64,000 nucleotides of DNA from Glycomyces niveus (GTDB lineage Bacteria; Actinomycetota; Actinomycetes; Mycobacteriales; Micromonosporaceae): NCBI RefSeq assembly GCF_017592475.1, contig NZ_JAGFNP010000002.1, positions 186,001 to 250,000 of the forward strand, written 5' to 3'. The position numbers and the translations under genes were made by a program. Position 1 is the first letter of the stretch. The number at the start of each line of letters is the position of its first letter. This document shows, in pieces, positions 52,342 to 61,308 of the stretch. Under the pieces are notes generated by a model. That model was given only the letters and a program-made list of their open reading frames with translations. It was not told the DNA's origin and did not search any database.

Positions 52342-53832
52342 ATGACCGTTGACCAGCGACCGGCCGAGTCACCCGAAGCCGACGCAGCACCAGCGCCCGA
52401 AGCGGGCATGTCGAGCCAGATCAAGATCGTGCTCGGCGTACTCCTCGTCGCCACGTTCGTCATGATCCTCAACGAGACCGTGATGGGCGTGGCCCTGCCG
52501 AGCCTCATGGAGCAGTTCTCGATCACCGCCGCCACCGTGCAGTGGCTGACGACGGGCTTCATGCTCACCATGGCCGTGGTCATCCCCATGACCGGCCTCA
52601 TCCTGCAGCGCTTCACCACCCGCACCGTGTTCCTCGCCGCCATCGGCCTGTTCACCGCGGGCACGCTGCTCGCCGGCGTCGCCACCGTCTTCCCGATGCT
52701 CGTGGCCGCCCGCGTCATCCAGGCCAGCGGCACCGCCGTCATGCTGCCGCTCCTCATGACCACCGTCATGACCTTCGTCCCGGCCGAACGCCGCGGACGC
52801 ACGATGGGCTTCATCACGATCGTCATCGCCGTCGCCCCCGCGATCGGCCCGACCTTCTCCGGGTTCATCCTCAACAACCTGACCTGGCGCTGGATGTTCC
52901 TCGCCGTCCTGCCGATCGCCGTCCTGGCGCTCGTCCTCGGCGGCGTCCTCATCAAGAACCTCGGCGAGACCCGCCCGGTCAAGCTCGACCTGCTCTCCGC
53001 GCTGCTCTCCGCCGTCGCCTTCGGCGGCCTCATCTACGGCCTCAGCAGCTTCGGCGAGTCCGCCGCGGGCAACCACACCCCGGTCCCGCCGTACGTCGCC
53101 GTCGGTGTGGGCGCCGCCTCCCTGGCCCTGTTCGTCTTCCGCCAGCTCCGGCTCCAGCGCGACGACGCGGCCCTGATGGACCTGCGGCCCTTCAAGTCCC
53201 GCTCGTTCACCGTCGGCATCATCATGCTGCTCGTCTCGATGGCGACCCTCTTCGGCTCGCTCATCCTGCTGCCGATCTACCTCCAGAACGTGCTCGACCT
53301 CGACACGCTGGAGACCGGCCTGGTGGTCCTCCCCGGCGGCCTCGCCATGGGCCTCTCCGGCCCGTTCGTCGGCCGCATCTTCGACCGCGTCGGCCCCCGC
53401 CCGCTCGTCATCCCCGGCTCGCTCGTCCTCGCGGGCGCCCTCGGCCTCATGACGATGCTCGACCAGGACAGCGCCGTCTGGTTCGTCGTGGTCATCCACG
53501 TCATGCTCAGCCTCGGGCTCAGCAGCCTCATGACCCCGCTCATGACCTCCTCGCTCGGCGCCCTGCCCATGGAGCTCTACTCCCACGGCAGCGCCATCAT
53601 GAGCACCCTGCAGCAGGTCGCGGGCGCCGCGGGCACCGCCGTGTTCATCACCTTGATGACCACCGGCGCCACCGCCAGCATCGAATCGGGCGCGACTGAC
53701 GTCACCGCCCAGGCCGACGGCATCCACCTCGCGTTCCTGTGCGGCACCGGCATGGCCCTCGTGGCCGCCGCAGCGGCCTTCCTCGTCAAGAAGGCCGACG
53801 CCCCCGCGGGCGACGCCGCCCCCGCCCACTAG
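52342..53832 (+). CDS. MFS multidrug transporter (DHA2, EmrB/QacA type)
   Basis: The 496-residue protein has 14 predicted TM helices. DHA2 markers are ILNETVMGVALPSLMEQFSI (motif D1-like), QASGTAVMLPLLMTTVMTFV, the PAERRGRTMG loop, and AIGPTFSGFILNNLTWRWMF (motif C). It would export drugs or lipophilic metabolites with proton antiport. AAAAGGAAAC precedes the ATG. Control by the divergent TetR is likely. A terminator follows. Confidence 0.92.
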   Translation: MTVDQRPAESPEADAAPAPEAGMSSQIKIVLGVLLVATFVMILNETVMGVALPSLMEQFSITAATVQWLTTGFMLTMAVVIPMTGLILQRFTTRTVFLAAIGLFTAGTLLAGVATVFPMLVAARVIQASGTAVMLPLLMTTVMTFVPAERRGRTMGFITIVIAVAPAIGPTFSGFILNNLTWRWMFLAVLPIAVLALVLGGVLIKNLGETRPVKLDLLSALLSAVAFGGLIYGLSSFGESAAGNHTPVPPYVAVGVGAASLALFVFRQLRLQRDDAALMDLRPFKSRSFTVGIIMLLVSMATLFGSLILLPIYLQNVLDLDTLETGLVVLPGGLAMGLSGPFVGRIFDRVGPRPLVIPGSLVLAGALGLMTMLDQDSAVWFVVVIHVMLSLGLSSLMTPLMTSSLGALPMELYSHGSAIMSTLQQVAGAAGTAVFITLMTTGATASIESGATDVTAQADGIHLAFLCGTGMALVAAAAAFLVKKADAPAGDAAPAH

Positions 53833-53843
53833 TACGACGCCAG

Positions 53844-53875
53844 AGGCCCGGTCCCGCTCAGGGGCCGGGCCTTTT
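53844..53875 (+). terminator. Rho-independent terminator after MFS gene
   Basis: An AGGCCCGG / CCGGGCCT stem with an additional inner TCCC/GGGG pairing is followed by TTTT. Confidence 0.75.
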
Positions 53876-53901
53876 CGCGTCCCGCCGCCGGGACCGGATG
53901 C

Positions 53902-53907
53902 TACGGT
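53902..53907 (+). promoter_or_regulatory. -10 box of leaderless SRPBCC gene
   Basis: TACGGT lies 6 nt before the ATG at 53914, and no ribosome binding site is present, so the transcript probably starts at the ATG. Confidence 0.45.
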
Positions 53908-53913
53908 CCCAAG

Positions 53914-54375
53914 ATGCCGCGAACCGACCAAGCCAGCCGGGACATCCCGGCCTCGCCCGAACGCGTCTACGCCGCCCTGACCGACCCCGAGGCGCTCGCC
54001 GCCTGGCTCCCGCCCGCCGGGATGACAGGCCGCTTCGACCACTACGACCCGCGCCCCGGCGGCACCTACCGCATGACCCTCACCTACGCGGACCCCGAAG
54101 GCGCGCCCGGCAAGACCACCGCCGACACCGACACCGTCGAAGCCCGCTTCGTCGAACTCGTCCCCGACACCCGCGTCACCGCCGAGATCGACTTCAAGTC
54201 CGACGACCCCGCCTTCACCGGCCCCATGACCACCACCTGGTCCCTCGAGCCCGTCCCCGAAGGCACCCGCGTCACCTTCACCGCCACCAACGTCCCCGAC
54301 GCCATCGCCCCCGCCGACCACGCCGAAGGCATGAGCTCGTCCCTGCTCAACCTCGAGGCCTACCTCGAACGCTGA
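53914..54375 (+). CDS. SRPBCC/AHSA1-like protein
   Basis: The 153-residue protein has SRDIPASPERVYAALTDPEA, AAWLPPAGMTGRF, DHYDPRPGGTYRMTLTY and the C-terminal helix HAEGMSSSLLNLEAYL. This is an AHSA1-like ligand-binding fold without visible catalytic residues. It appears monocistronic, framed by terminators at 53844 and 54377, with a leaderless-type promoter. Function unknown. Confidence 0.88.
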   Translation: MPRTDQASRDIPASPERVYAALTDPEALAAWLPPAGMTGRFDHYDPRPGGTYRMTLTYADPEGAPGKTTADTDTVEARFVELVPDTRVTAEIDFKSDDPAFTGPMTTTWSLEPVPEGTRVTFTATNVPDAIAPADHAEGMSSSLLNLEAYLER

Positions 54376-54376
54376 A

Positions 54377-54405
54377 GGCCGGGCCCCCGATCCCGGGACC
54401 CGGCC
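54377..54405. terminator. Hairpin between convergent genes
   Basis: A GGCCGGG / CCCGGCC stem starts 2 nt after the SRPBCC stop, with further GC pairing inside the 15-nt loop region. Confidence 0.6.
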
Positions 54406-54437
54406 TCCGTGACACACCTGCTCGCGAGGGGACCCCG

Positions 54438-54839
54438 CTACTCGGTGACCTCCTGGAAGGAGCAGTCGTTCGGCTCAGGGTCGTTCGCGCCGTCGACGGA
54501 GCAGACCTCCATCACGTACTCCTCGCCGGTGAGCACGTTCCACTCGAACGTGGTGAACTCCCCGGCCCCGAGTCCGTTGTAGAGGCTCTCGAGCAGGATC
54601 CACTCGCCGTCCTCGACGAGGTAGAGGCTGCCGCGCACGCCGTGCCCGTCCGGGTGCCAGTCGTGCACCGAGAAGACGTCGCCCTGGTCGTGGTGGATCA
54701 TCTCGGCGATCAGGTTCCCGCCCGCGTCCGTGAGCTGCACCTCGAGGTCCGCGGCCTGCGCGGGGGCGGCGATACTCGCGGCCAGCGCGAGGCCGGCGCC
54801 GAGGGCCAGACCGGCGCGCGCGATCCAGGTCTTGTTCAT
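54438..54839 (-). CDS. Small secreted protein
   Basis: The 133-residue protein has a Sec signal (MNKTWIARAGLALGAGLALA, cleavage near AQA-ADLE) and a mature acidic part of about 103 residues with two Cys near the end (VCSVDG, NDCSFQ) that could pair. It is rich in Asp, Glu, His and Trp (IHHDQGDVFSVHDWHPDGHG). GGAG precedes the ATG. No family recognised. Interval 54840-54967 to dnaE2 shows nothing further. Confidence 0.8.
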   Translation of the reverse strand: MNKTWIARAGLALGAGLALAASIAAPAQAADLEVQLTDAGGNLIAEMIHHDQGDVFSVHDWHPDGHGVRGSLYLVEDGEWILLESLYNGLGAGEFTTFEWNVLTGEEYVMEVCSVDGANDPEPNDCSFQEVTE

Positions 54840-54967
54840 TGTGGATGCTCCAATTCGATTGGGGCGCACCATTATCGGTACGCCTTCGTACCCATCAAGA
54901 CGTGAATCCGGAGCGGTTTCCGTACCCCCGAAGCGAGTGATGCGCGTCTCAGTGGGGTCGGCGGTGC

Positions 54968-57900
54968 TCAGCGGAAGTCCCGCGACGGCGCGCTCGGACT
55001 GTTGAGGTCCAGGAGCGTCAGCTTGTCCGCCACGATCATCGGCATCACGTGATTGCCCACCGCATCGTGCGGCTTCTCCACCGCGCCCCGCACCACCAGC
55101 GCCCGCGCCACCGACGCCACGCCCTGCCAGCGCTTCCAGAGCCCCTGCGAGCACACGATGTTCGCGATCCCCGTCTCGTCCTCCAAGCTCAGGAACGTGA
55201 CGCCTTTCGCCGTCGACGGGCGCTGGCGGTGCGTGATGATCCCGGCGACCTCGATCCGCGAGCCGTCCTCGGCGTACGGGAGCCGGGCGGCGGTCAGGAC
55301 CCCGGCGGCGTCGAGCCCGGCGCGAACCAGCTCCATCGGGTGGGTCTGGACCGAGAGCCCCAGGCCGGTGTAGTCGGCGCGGGCGAGCTCGGCCCCGCTC
55401 ATGCCGGGCAGGGTGGGCGGCGGCGCGGCCGGTCCCGTGCCGGGGATCGTGTCCGGCCGCTCGTCCACCGTCCCGGCCGTCCACAGTGCCTTCCGGCGGT
55501 CCGGTTCGAGGCTCTCGAGGGCGCCGGCGACGGCGAGCTTCTCCATGCGCTCCTTGCCGATCCCGGCCCGGCGGGCGAGGTCGGCGAGGCTCTGGAACGG
55601 GCCGCCCTCGGCGCGCGCGGCCGTGATGCGCAGCGCGGCCGGCTCGCCGAGGCCTTTGACGTTGTCGAGGCCGAGGCGCAGGTCCGCCTCGCCTTTGAGC
55701 GGCGGCTTCACCGGCCGCCCGGTGGGGACGAGGGAGGTGACGGGCTCGCTGGCGTTGACGTCGGGGGCGAGCACGGTGAGGCCGTGGCGCTGGGCGTCGG
55801 CGACGAGGGAGGCGGGGGAGTAGAAGCCCATGGGCTGGCTCGCGAGGAGCCCGGCGTAGAACGCGGCGGGGTAGTGGCATTTGATCCAGGCCGAGGAGTA
55901 GACGAGGAACGCGAAGCTCGCGGCGTGCGATTCGGGGAAGCCGAAGTCGGCGAAGGAGCGCAGCTGCTCGTAGAGGCGGTCGGCGTCGGCGCCGGTGATG
56001 CCGCGCTCGGCCATGCCGGAGTAGAGGCGTTCGCGCAGCTCCTCCATGCGCTCCTCGGACCGCTTGGCGCCCATGGCCCGGCGGAGCTTGTCGGCCTCGC
56101 CGGCGTCGAAGCCGGCGGCGTCGATGGCGATGCGCATCAGCTGCTCCTGGAACAGCGGCACCCCGTAGGTGCGCTCCAGGGACTTGTGCAGGATCTCGGG
56201 AACGAGGTGGCGCCAGGGTTCGCCGTGGCGGCGGCGCAGGTAGGGGTGGACGGCGCCGCCCTGGATGGGGCCGGGGCGGATGAGCGCGACCTCGGCGACG
56301 AGGTCGTGGAAGTGCCTGGGGCGCAGGCGGGGCAGGGTCGCCATCTGGGCGCGGGACTCGACCTGGAAGACGCCGACGGTGTCGGCCCGGCAGAGCATGT
56401 CGTAGACGGCCGTGTCGTCGGGCGGCAGCCGCCAGAGGTCGACGCGGTCGCCGTGGAAGGCGAGGACGAGGTCGGCCATGCGGTGCAGGGCCTCGAGCAT
56501 GCCCAGGCCCAAGAGGTCGAACTTGACGAGCCCGGCGTCGGCGCAGTCCTCTTTGTCCCATTGCAGGACGGTGCGGTCCTTCATGCGGGCGGGCTCGACC
56601 GGGACGATCTCGCTGACCGGCTGCTCGGTGAGGACCATGCCGCCGGGGTGGATGCCCAGGTGCTGCGGCATGTCGGCGAAGTCGGCGGCGAGGGAGCGCA
56701 CGTCGTCGGGGATGCCCTCGGCCTCGGCGGGGTCGATGCCGCCCCAGCGGTGGAGGCGCTTGGACCACGCGAGGGCCTGGTCGTGGCCGTACCCGAGGGC
56801 CTTGGCGGCGTCGCGGACCGCCGAGCGGGGCCGGTAGGTGACCACGTTGGCCACCAGGGCGGCCCGGTCCCGGCCGTACTTCTCGTAGACGTACTGGATG
56901 ACCTCCTCGCGGCGGCCGGACTCGATGTCGAGGTCGATGTCGGGCGGGCCGTCGCGCTCGGCGGAGAGGAACCGCTCGAACAGCAGCCCGAACGACACCG
57001 GGTCCACATTGGTGATGCCGAGGGCGTAGCAGACGGCGCTGTTCGCGGCCGACCCCCTGCCCTGGCAGTAGATGTTCCGGTCGCGGCAGAAGTCGACGAT
57101 GTCGGCGACGATGAGGAAGTAGCCGCTGAACTCCAGCTGCCCGATGACCCGCAGCTCGTGCCGGATCTGCTCCCAGGCCTTGGGCGAGCGCTCGGGCGGC
57201 CCGTACCGCTCGGTCCCGCCCTTCTCGGTGAGGGCCTCGAGGTAGGAGTCGTCGTCGAGCCCGGCGGGGACGGGGAAGTGCGGCAGGCGCGGGGCGAGCA
57301 GCTTGAGGGGGAAGGCGCACTCGGCGGCGATGCGCACCGATTCGGCTACGGCCTCAGGGAAGTCGGCGAAGCGCTGGGTCATCTCGGCGCCGCTGCGCAG
57401 GTGCGCGCCTGCGTTCGCGGGCAGGTACGGGTCGGTCGCCTCGAGGGTGCTGCGGGCGCGGACGGCGGCGAGCGCGGCGGCGGTGCGGGCGCGGGCCGGG
57501 GCCGCGTAGTGGACGTTGTTGGTGGCCACGACGGGCAGGCCGAAGCGGCGGGCCAGGTGCGCGAGGGTCTCGACCCGTTCGGTGTCGCCGGGCAGGTCGT
57601 GGCAGGTGAGTTCGACGGCGAGGTGTTCGGGCCCGAAGGCGTCGGCGAGTTCGCGCAGCGCCGCCTCGGCGGCGTCGAGGCCGCCCGAGCCCCTGCGGGA
57701 GTCCAGGGCCGTGTTGAGGAAGCCCTTGCGGCAGCCGGTGAGGACCTGCCAGCCGCCGTCGGCGTGGGCGCCGAGCTCGTCGAGCCGGTAGCGGGGGAGG
57801 TCCTTCTCGCCGCCGGCGAGTTTGGCGGCGGTGATGGCGCGCGAGAGGGCGCGGTAGCCGTCGGGGTCGCGGGCGAGGACGACAAGGTGGCGCCCGCCCG

Positions 57901-58144
57901 GGTCGACCTGGCCGCGGCGCGACCGCGCCAGATCGAGGTTGAGTTCGGCCCCGAAGACGGTGGGGAGGCCGAACCCGCTGGCGGCCTTGTCGAACTGCGG
58001 GGCCGCGTACAGCCCGTCGTGGTCGGTGATCGCGAGCCCTTTGAGGCCGAGCCGGTCGGCTTCGGCGGCGAGCGCGGCGGGGGCGTCCGCGCCGTCGGCG
58101 AAGGAGTAGTGGGAGTGGCAGTGCAGCTCGGCGTAGTCAGTCAT
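54968..58144 (-). CDS. dnaE2: Error-prone DNA polymerase III alpha subunit
   Basis: The 1058-residue C-family polymerase has a PHP domain (AELHCHSHYSFADG; AITDHDGLYAAP), palm acidic motif PPDIDLDIESGRREEVI, the fingers region with HLGIHPGGMVL, and a C-terminal OB fold (ITHRQRPSTAKGVTFLSLED). The length and lack of a long C-terminal tau-binding extension identify DnaE2 rather than DnaE1. It performs damage-induced mutagenic synthesis with ImuB and ImuA'. It overlaps imuB by 8 bp as the last gene of the cassette. Confidence 0.95.
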   Translation of the reverse strand: MTDYAELHCHSHYSFADGADAPAALAAEADRLGLKGLAITDHDGLYAAPQFDKAASGFGLPTVFGAELNLDLARSRRGQVDPGGRHLVVLARDPDGYRALSRAITAAKLAGGEKDLPRYRLDELGAHADGGWQVLTGCRKGFLNTALDSRRGSGGLDAAEAALRELADAFGPEHLAVELTCHDLPGDTERVETLAHLARRFGLPVVATNNVHYAAPARARTAAALAAVRARSTLEATDPYLPANAGAHLRSGAEMTQRFADFPEAVAESVRIAAECAFPLKLLAPRLPHFPVPAGLDDDSYLEALTEKGGTERYGPPERSPKAWEQIRHELRVIGQLEFSGYFLIVADIVDFCRDRNIYCQGRGSAANSAVCYALGITNVDPVSFGLLFERFLSAERDGPPDIDLDIESGRREEVIQYVYEKYGRDRAALVANVVTYRPRSAVRDAAKALGYGHDQALAWSKRLHRWGGIDPAEAEGIPDDVRSLAADFADMPQHLGIHPGGMVLTEQPVSEIVPVEPARMKDRTVLQWDKEDCADAGLVKFDLLGLGMLEALHRMADLVLAFHGDRVDLWRLPPDDTAVYDMLCRADTVGVFQVESRAQMATLPRLRPRHFHDLVAEVALIRPGPIQGGAVHPYLRRRHGEPWRHLVPEILHKSLERTYGVPLFQEQLMRIAIDAAGFDAGEADKLRRAMGAKRSEERMEELRERLYSGMAERGITGADADRLYEQLRSFADFGFPESHAASFAFLVYSSAWIKCHYPAAFYAGLLASQPMGFYSPASLVADAQRHGLTVLAPDVNASEPVTSLVPTGRPVKPPLKGEADLRLGLDNVKGLGEPAALRITAARAEGGPFQSLADLARRAGIGKERMEKLAVAGALESLEPDRRKALWTAGTVDERPDTIPGTGPAAPPPTLPGMSGAELARADYTGLGLSVQTHPMELVRAGLDAAGVLTAARLPYAEDGSRIEVAGIITHRQRPSTAKGVTFLSLEDETGIANIVCSQGLWKRWQGVASVARALVVRGAVEKPHDAVGNHVMPMIVADKLTLLDLNSPSAPSRDFR

Positions 58145-59522
58145 ACCAGCCCACCGCCTTCCATTGCCCGCCTTCGCAGACGAGGAGGGCGGCGCGGCCG
58201 TCGGCGAGCTCGACCTGGAGGCGCGCGTAGCGGCGGGCGGCCGGGCTCCACCAGCGTTCGGACACCGGCCACGGCCCGGCCCAGGCGGTGATCGGGATCT
58301 GCTTGCCGCCCAAGGCGATGCGGGCCGGGGCGGCGGAGAGGTCGCCGCGGGCGAGGGCCTGGACGGGGGCGCCGGTCGCGTCGAGGACGGCGACGGCGTC
58401 GTCGGTGCCGATGAGGGTGGGCAGCGGATCGGGCAGCGACCCGGGCCACGGCCCGGAGGGCGGCGGCGGGGCGTGCTCGACTTCCCAAGCGGCGGCGCCG
58501 AACCGCTCGTCGAGGTCGCGGCCGTCGGTGGCGGCGGCGATCTGCACGGCGTCGGGGCCGAAGCGGCTCTGGGCGTGCCGCAGGGCGGCTTCGGCCTTCA
58601 CGTCGCGGGCGCCCTTGTCGCCCCACAGGCCGCGCCCGGCCGCGACGAGGCCGATGAGCCCGCCGGGGGCGAGTTCGAGGACGGTGACGGCGTGCGCGGT
58701 CTCGTCGGCCGTCTCGCTCGCGGTGCCGGTGGCGAGCCAGCCTTCGAGCTGCCAGCGGACGCGGCGGGCGAGTTCGGCGGCGCTGATGGCGGGGTCGAGC
58801 TGCCAGGTGCGGCGGCGCTCCATGCCGCTGCCGGTGCGGGCGGTGATGGTGACGCGGGTGCAGGCGAGGTTGCGTTCGTCCAAGGCGGTCAGCAGGCGTT
58901 CGGCGAGGGGCCGGGCGGCGAAGACGGCCTGTTCGACGGTGGCGTAGGGGGTCTCGGGGGTGTCGGTCGCGGTCAGCTCGGGCGCGGCGGGGCGGGGGAC
59001 GAGCGGGCGGGCGAGCTGCCCGGAGGCGAGCAGCTGGGCGCGGCGCGCGGCGGCGCCGAACCGCTCGGCGACGGCCTGGCCGGGGAGGTCGCGGAAGGCG
59101 CCGAGCGTGCTGATGCCCAAGTGCCGCAGGGTCTCGCAGGTATCGGCGTCGATGAGGCCGGTGGCCTGGAGGTCGCGGATGTCGCGGCGGGCGAGGAACG
59201 CGGCGTCGCGCCCGGCGGGGACGATCCGGCCCTCGCGCGCGGCGAGTACGGCGGCGAAGAGGCCGTCGGCGACCCCGGTCAGGCAGTCCTGGTCGACCAG
59301 GCCGGAGACGGTGTCGATGAGCGTCTCGCAGAACGCGGCCTCATCCCCGGCCCCGCGCCGCAACGGCACGGCGACGACCCCGGGCTCGAGCACTTCGACA
59401 TAGGGGGTGAGCAGGTCGAGCGCATCCAGCACGGGCTCGAACGCGGCCGCATCCTCGGCGTCCCAGTCCACGAGCCGCATCACGAGCACCCGCCCGCCGG
59501 CCCGCCGCACCCGCACGCTCAC
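58137..59522 (-). CDS. imuB: ImuB, catalytically inactive Y-family polymerase homologue
   Basis: The 461-residue protein aligns with ImuB: RLVDWDAEDAAAFEPVLDAL, TPYVEVLEPGVVAVPLRRG, the helix-hairpin-helix part LRHLGISTLGAFRDLPGQAV and a C-terminal tail ending EGGQWKAVGWYD. The Asp/Glu catalytic residues of true Y-family enzymes are absent, as expected. The usual CPDWP start is replaced by a shorter N-terminus with a GTG start overlapping imuA' by 4 bp, so the start is uncertain. It acts as the hub linking DnaE2 to the beta clamp. Confidence 0.9.
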   Translation of the reverse strand: MSVRVRRAGGRVLVMRLVDWDAEDAAAFEPVLDALDLLTPYVEVLEPGVVAVPLRRGAGDEAAFCETLIDTVSGLVDQDCLTGVADGLFAAVLAAREGRIVPAGRDAAFLARRDIRDLQATGLIDADTCETLRHLGISTLGAFRDLPGQAVAERFGAAARRAQLLASGQLARPLVPRPAAPELTATDTPETPYATVEQAVFAARPLAERLLTALDERNLACTRVTITARTGSGMERRRTWQLDPAISAAELARRVRWQLEGWLATGTASETADETAHAVTVLELAPGGLIGLVAAGRGLWGDKGARDVKAEAALRHAQSRFGPDAVQIAAATDGRDLDERFGAAAWEVEHAPPPPSGPWPGSLPDPLPTLIGTDDAVAVLDATGAPVQALARGDLSAAPARIALGGKQIPITAWAGPWPVSERWWSPAARRYARLQVELADGRAALLVCEGGQWKAVGWYD

Positions 59523-60850
59523 GACCGATCGCCCCCGCCCGAGCGAATGGGAACGACCGAGCCGCGACGCCGTTGCGACGCCCCGCCGGTCTCAACGGCG
59601 GTCCGGCGGTTCACGACGTCGCGGATCGCCGCGCTGTTCGCTTCGGGAGCGGCGAGGGCATCGCGAGCCGCTACCTCACCGCGCGGAGCGTGGTGCGTGG
59701 CATCGCCCGGGTCTTCGACGCGCTCGCGCCGAGGGCCGCCCGCTGAGCGCGGCGTGATGTTCGGCTCGGCGGTGCGGTCGGTGGGACCGCCCGGGCGGAA
59801 GGTCGCTCGCGCGGTGCTCCGTTCCGCATCGGCCGCGATGGGGCCACGTGGGCTGTTGCCTGCCTTGCGTGAGGCGCGGTTCGCTGGGGCCGCTTGGTGG
59901 TGCGTGGCATCGCCGGGCTCGGCGGCGCGGCGGTTCGCTCGCGCGGTGGTTTCGAAGCGTGGGGCGCGGTCCGCTCGCTTTGAGGCCCGGTTCGCTTCGG
60001 CTGCCTGTCGGTCGGACCGCCGCCGCAGGTCGATGACGTTCTCGGGGGAGGTCTCCGCCTGCTCGGTCTCACCGCCGTAGGGCCAGATTCGTGCTTCGTG
60101 GACGCCTCCGGACCGCCAGTGGGCGGCGACCTCGAGTTCGCAGGCGTCGAGGCGTCCGGCTCCCCAGCGGCGTCCGGCGTTGGGACGCAAGCCCTTCCAT
60201 CGGGCGCGGGCGACTTCGAGGCGGGCGTCGGCGCCGACCACGGGCCGGGTCTCCCACCAGATGATCGCGGTGCCGCTCTTGCGCGCCCGCGCGGCCAGCC
60301 GCCGCACCTGCGTCGGGGTGAGGCCTTCGCTCGGGACCACGACCGCCGCCACGCCCTCGGCGAGCGTGCCCGCCGCCTCGACCACGAGCGGCCCCGGGTC
60401 GACCAGCGCCACCCGTCCCAGATCCACCCCGGCGGCCGTCGCCGCCAGCGGGTACACCCGGGGCATCCCGACCAGCGCGCACCAGGCCCCGGCCCTGGTC
60501 GGACCGGCCAGCAGCCGCCACAGCAGCGAGGTCGCCCCGCGCCGCGAGGCCATGATTGCGGTCACAGTCGCGAGTCCGCCGTGGGGGAGGAGCGCGGAAA
60601 TGTCGGGGGTGACGGGCAGGATGGCCTTCGCCGGCTGGATCGATCCGGAAGCGGCGCCCGGGAGCGGCGCGGCTTCCGATTCCGGAGCGCTGCGCGGCTC
60701 TGCTTCCGGAGCGCTGCGCAGCGCTGCGCTCAGCGGCCCGCCCGCGAGGCGGGCCTCGCGCCCGGCCTTCGCTTCGGCTGCGGGGCGCAGCTCTGCGGCG
60801 GTGCGCAGGCCGAGCTCAGCGGCCAGTGCGGCCGCGACGGATGTCGCCAC
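59519..60850 (-). CDS. imuA: ImuA'-type RecA-fold accessory protein with long C-terminal tail
   Basis: The 443-residue protein has a low-complexity Ala/Glu N-terminus, then an ImuA'-like core at about residues 75-265 (LLPHGGLATVTAIMASRRGA; WCALVGMPRVYPLAATAAGV; GTAIIWWETRPVVGADARLE). ImuA' proteins are usually about 250 residues; here about 175 extra residues form an Arg/Ala-rich disordered tail in which PGDATHH occurs twice and ANRAS/ANRRA units recur. GGGGGAAC precedes the GTG. It is the first gene of the imuA'-imuB-dnaE2 operon, with SOS-type sites upstream. Confidence 0.82.
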   Translation of the reverse strand: MATSVAAALAAELGLRTAAELRPAAEAKAGREARLAGGPLSAALRSAPEAEPRSAPESEAAPLPGAASGSIQPAKAILPVTPDISALLPHGGLATVTAIMASRRGATSLLWRLLAGPTRAGAWCALVGMPRVYPLAATAAGVDLGRVALVDPGPLVVEAAGTLAEGVAAVVVPSEGLTPTQVRRLAARARKSGTAIIWWETRPVVGADARLEVARARWKGLRPNAGRRWGAGRLDACELEVAAHWRSGGVHEARIWPYGGETEQAETSPENVIDLRRRSDRQAAEANRASKRADRAPRFETTARANRRAAEPGDATHHQAAPANRASRKAGNSPRGPIAADAERSTARATFRPGGPTDRTAEPNITPRSAGGPRRERVEDPGDATHHAPRGEVAARDALAAPEANSAAIRDVVNRRTAVETGGASQRRRGSVVPIRSGGGDRS

Positions 60851-60868
60851 CAGTTCCCCCGTGTCATG

Positions 60869-60935
60869 TCGAACATGTGTATCAAGATCAACATACCGAA
60901 CTGCGGGCAGTGCGCAACCTCAAACAGGTGTTTGA
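60869..60935 (-). promoter_or_regulatory. SOS-type control region of imuA'-imuB-dnaE2
   Basis: Two 16-bp LexA-like sites are seen: TCGAACATGTGTATCA (60869-60884), with one consensus half, and TCAAACAGGTGTTTGA (60920-60935), a near-perfect palindrome. On the minus strand they flank a promoter: -35 TTGCGC (60912-60917) and -10 TATGTT (60890-60895), with a 16-bp spacer. The actinobacterial consensus is TCGAAC(N4)GTTCGA. Confidence 0.65.
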
Positions 60936-61308
60936 TAAATCTCCTGGCGTAGATCCCAGGTCACATGGCGTGGAATGGCCATGAAACGGCGTTCCGCGAT
61001 GAACGCGCCCAACCCGGCCACTGCGCTCGCCGGGCAGGGAAGCGCCCCTAACGGGGCTCGGCGACCGCCTCGGCGGATCGCCTCCACCGCTGAGCGGCAG
61101 GCGCGCCCCGGCACTCCCGGCGCCGGGCGCGACCGTTCCGCCCGATCCGACCCCGGAAACGCGAAAGGGAAGGGGCCTGCGCCTCTTCCCACTCCAGAAT
61201 ATAACCCCGGAGATCCGAAACCAGGTACACCGGGGTGCGTTTCCGCAGGTCAGCGTGGTTCACAATCGTATTTCACCGCCAGAACCCGCAACGCCGAGGG
61301 GGACCGGA
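60936..61308. other. Intergenic region upstream of helR-type gene
   Basis: About 370 bp without a convincing gene; short frames on both strands lack codon bias and family features. An inverted repeat ACCCCGG (61204-61210) / CCGGGGT (61230-61236) could form a leader hairpin about 75 nt before the helR start. No clear rifamycin-associated element was found. Confidence 0.5.

Noticed and set aside
55049..58291. 1080-codon open frame antisense to dnaE2 and imuB
   Set aside because: Low-complexity Gly/Val/Glu composition typical of an antisense shadow; the opposite strand carries PHP and polymerase motifs.
61048..61263. Minus-strand 71-codon frame (MNHADLRKRTPVYLVSDLRG...)
   Set aside because: The first 30 residues look protein-like, but codon bias fades to Arg-rich noise, and no ribosome binding site or family match was seen.
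61200..61308. Rifamycin-associated element upstream of the helR-type gene
   Set aside because: I looked for the GGGCTTGC..GCAAG-type palindrome known from Streptomyces and found none; only an unrelated GC hairpin.
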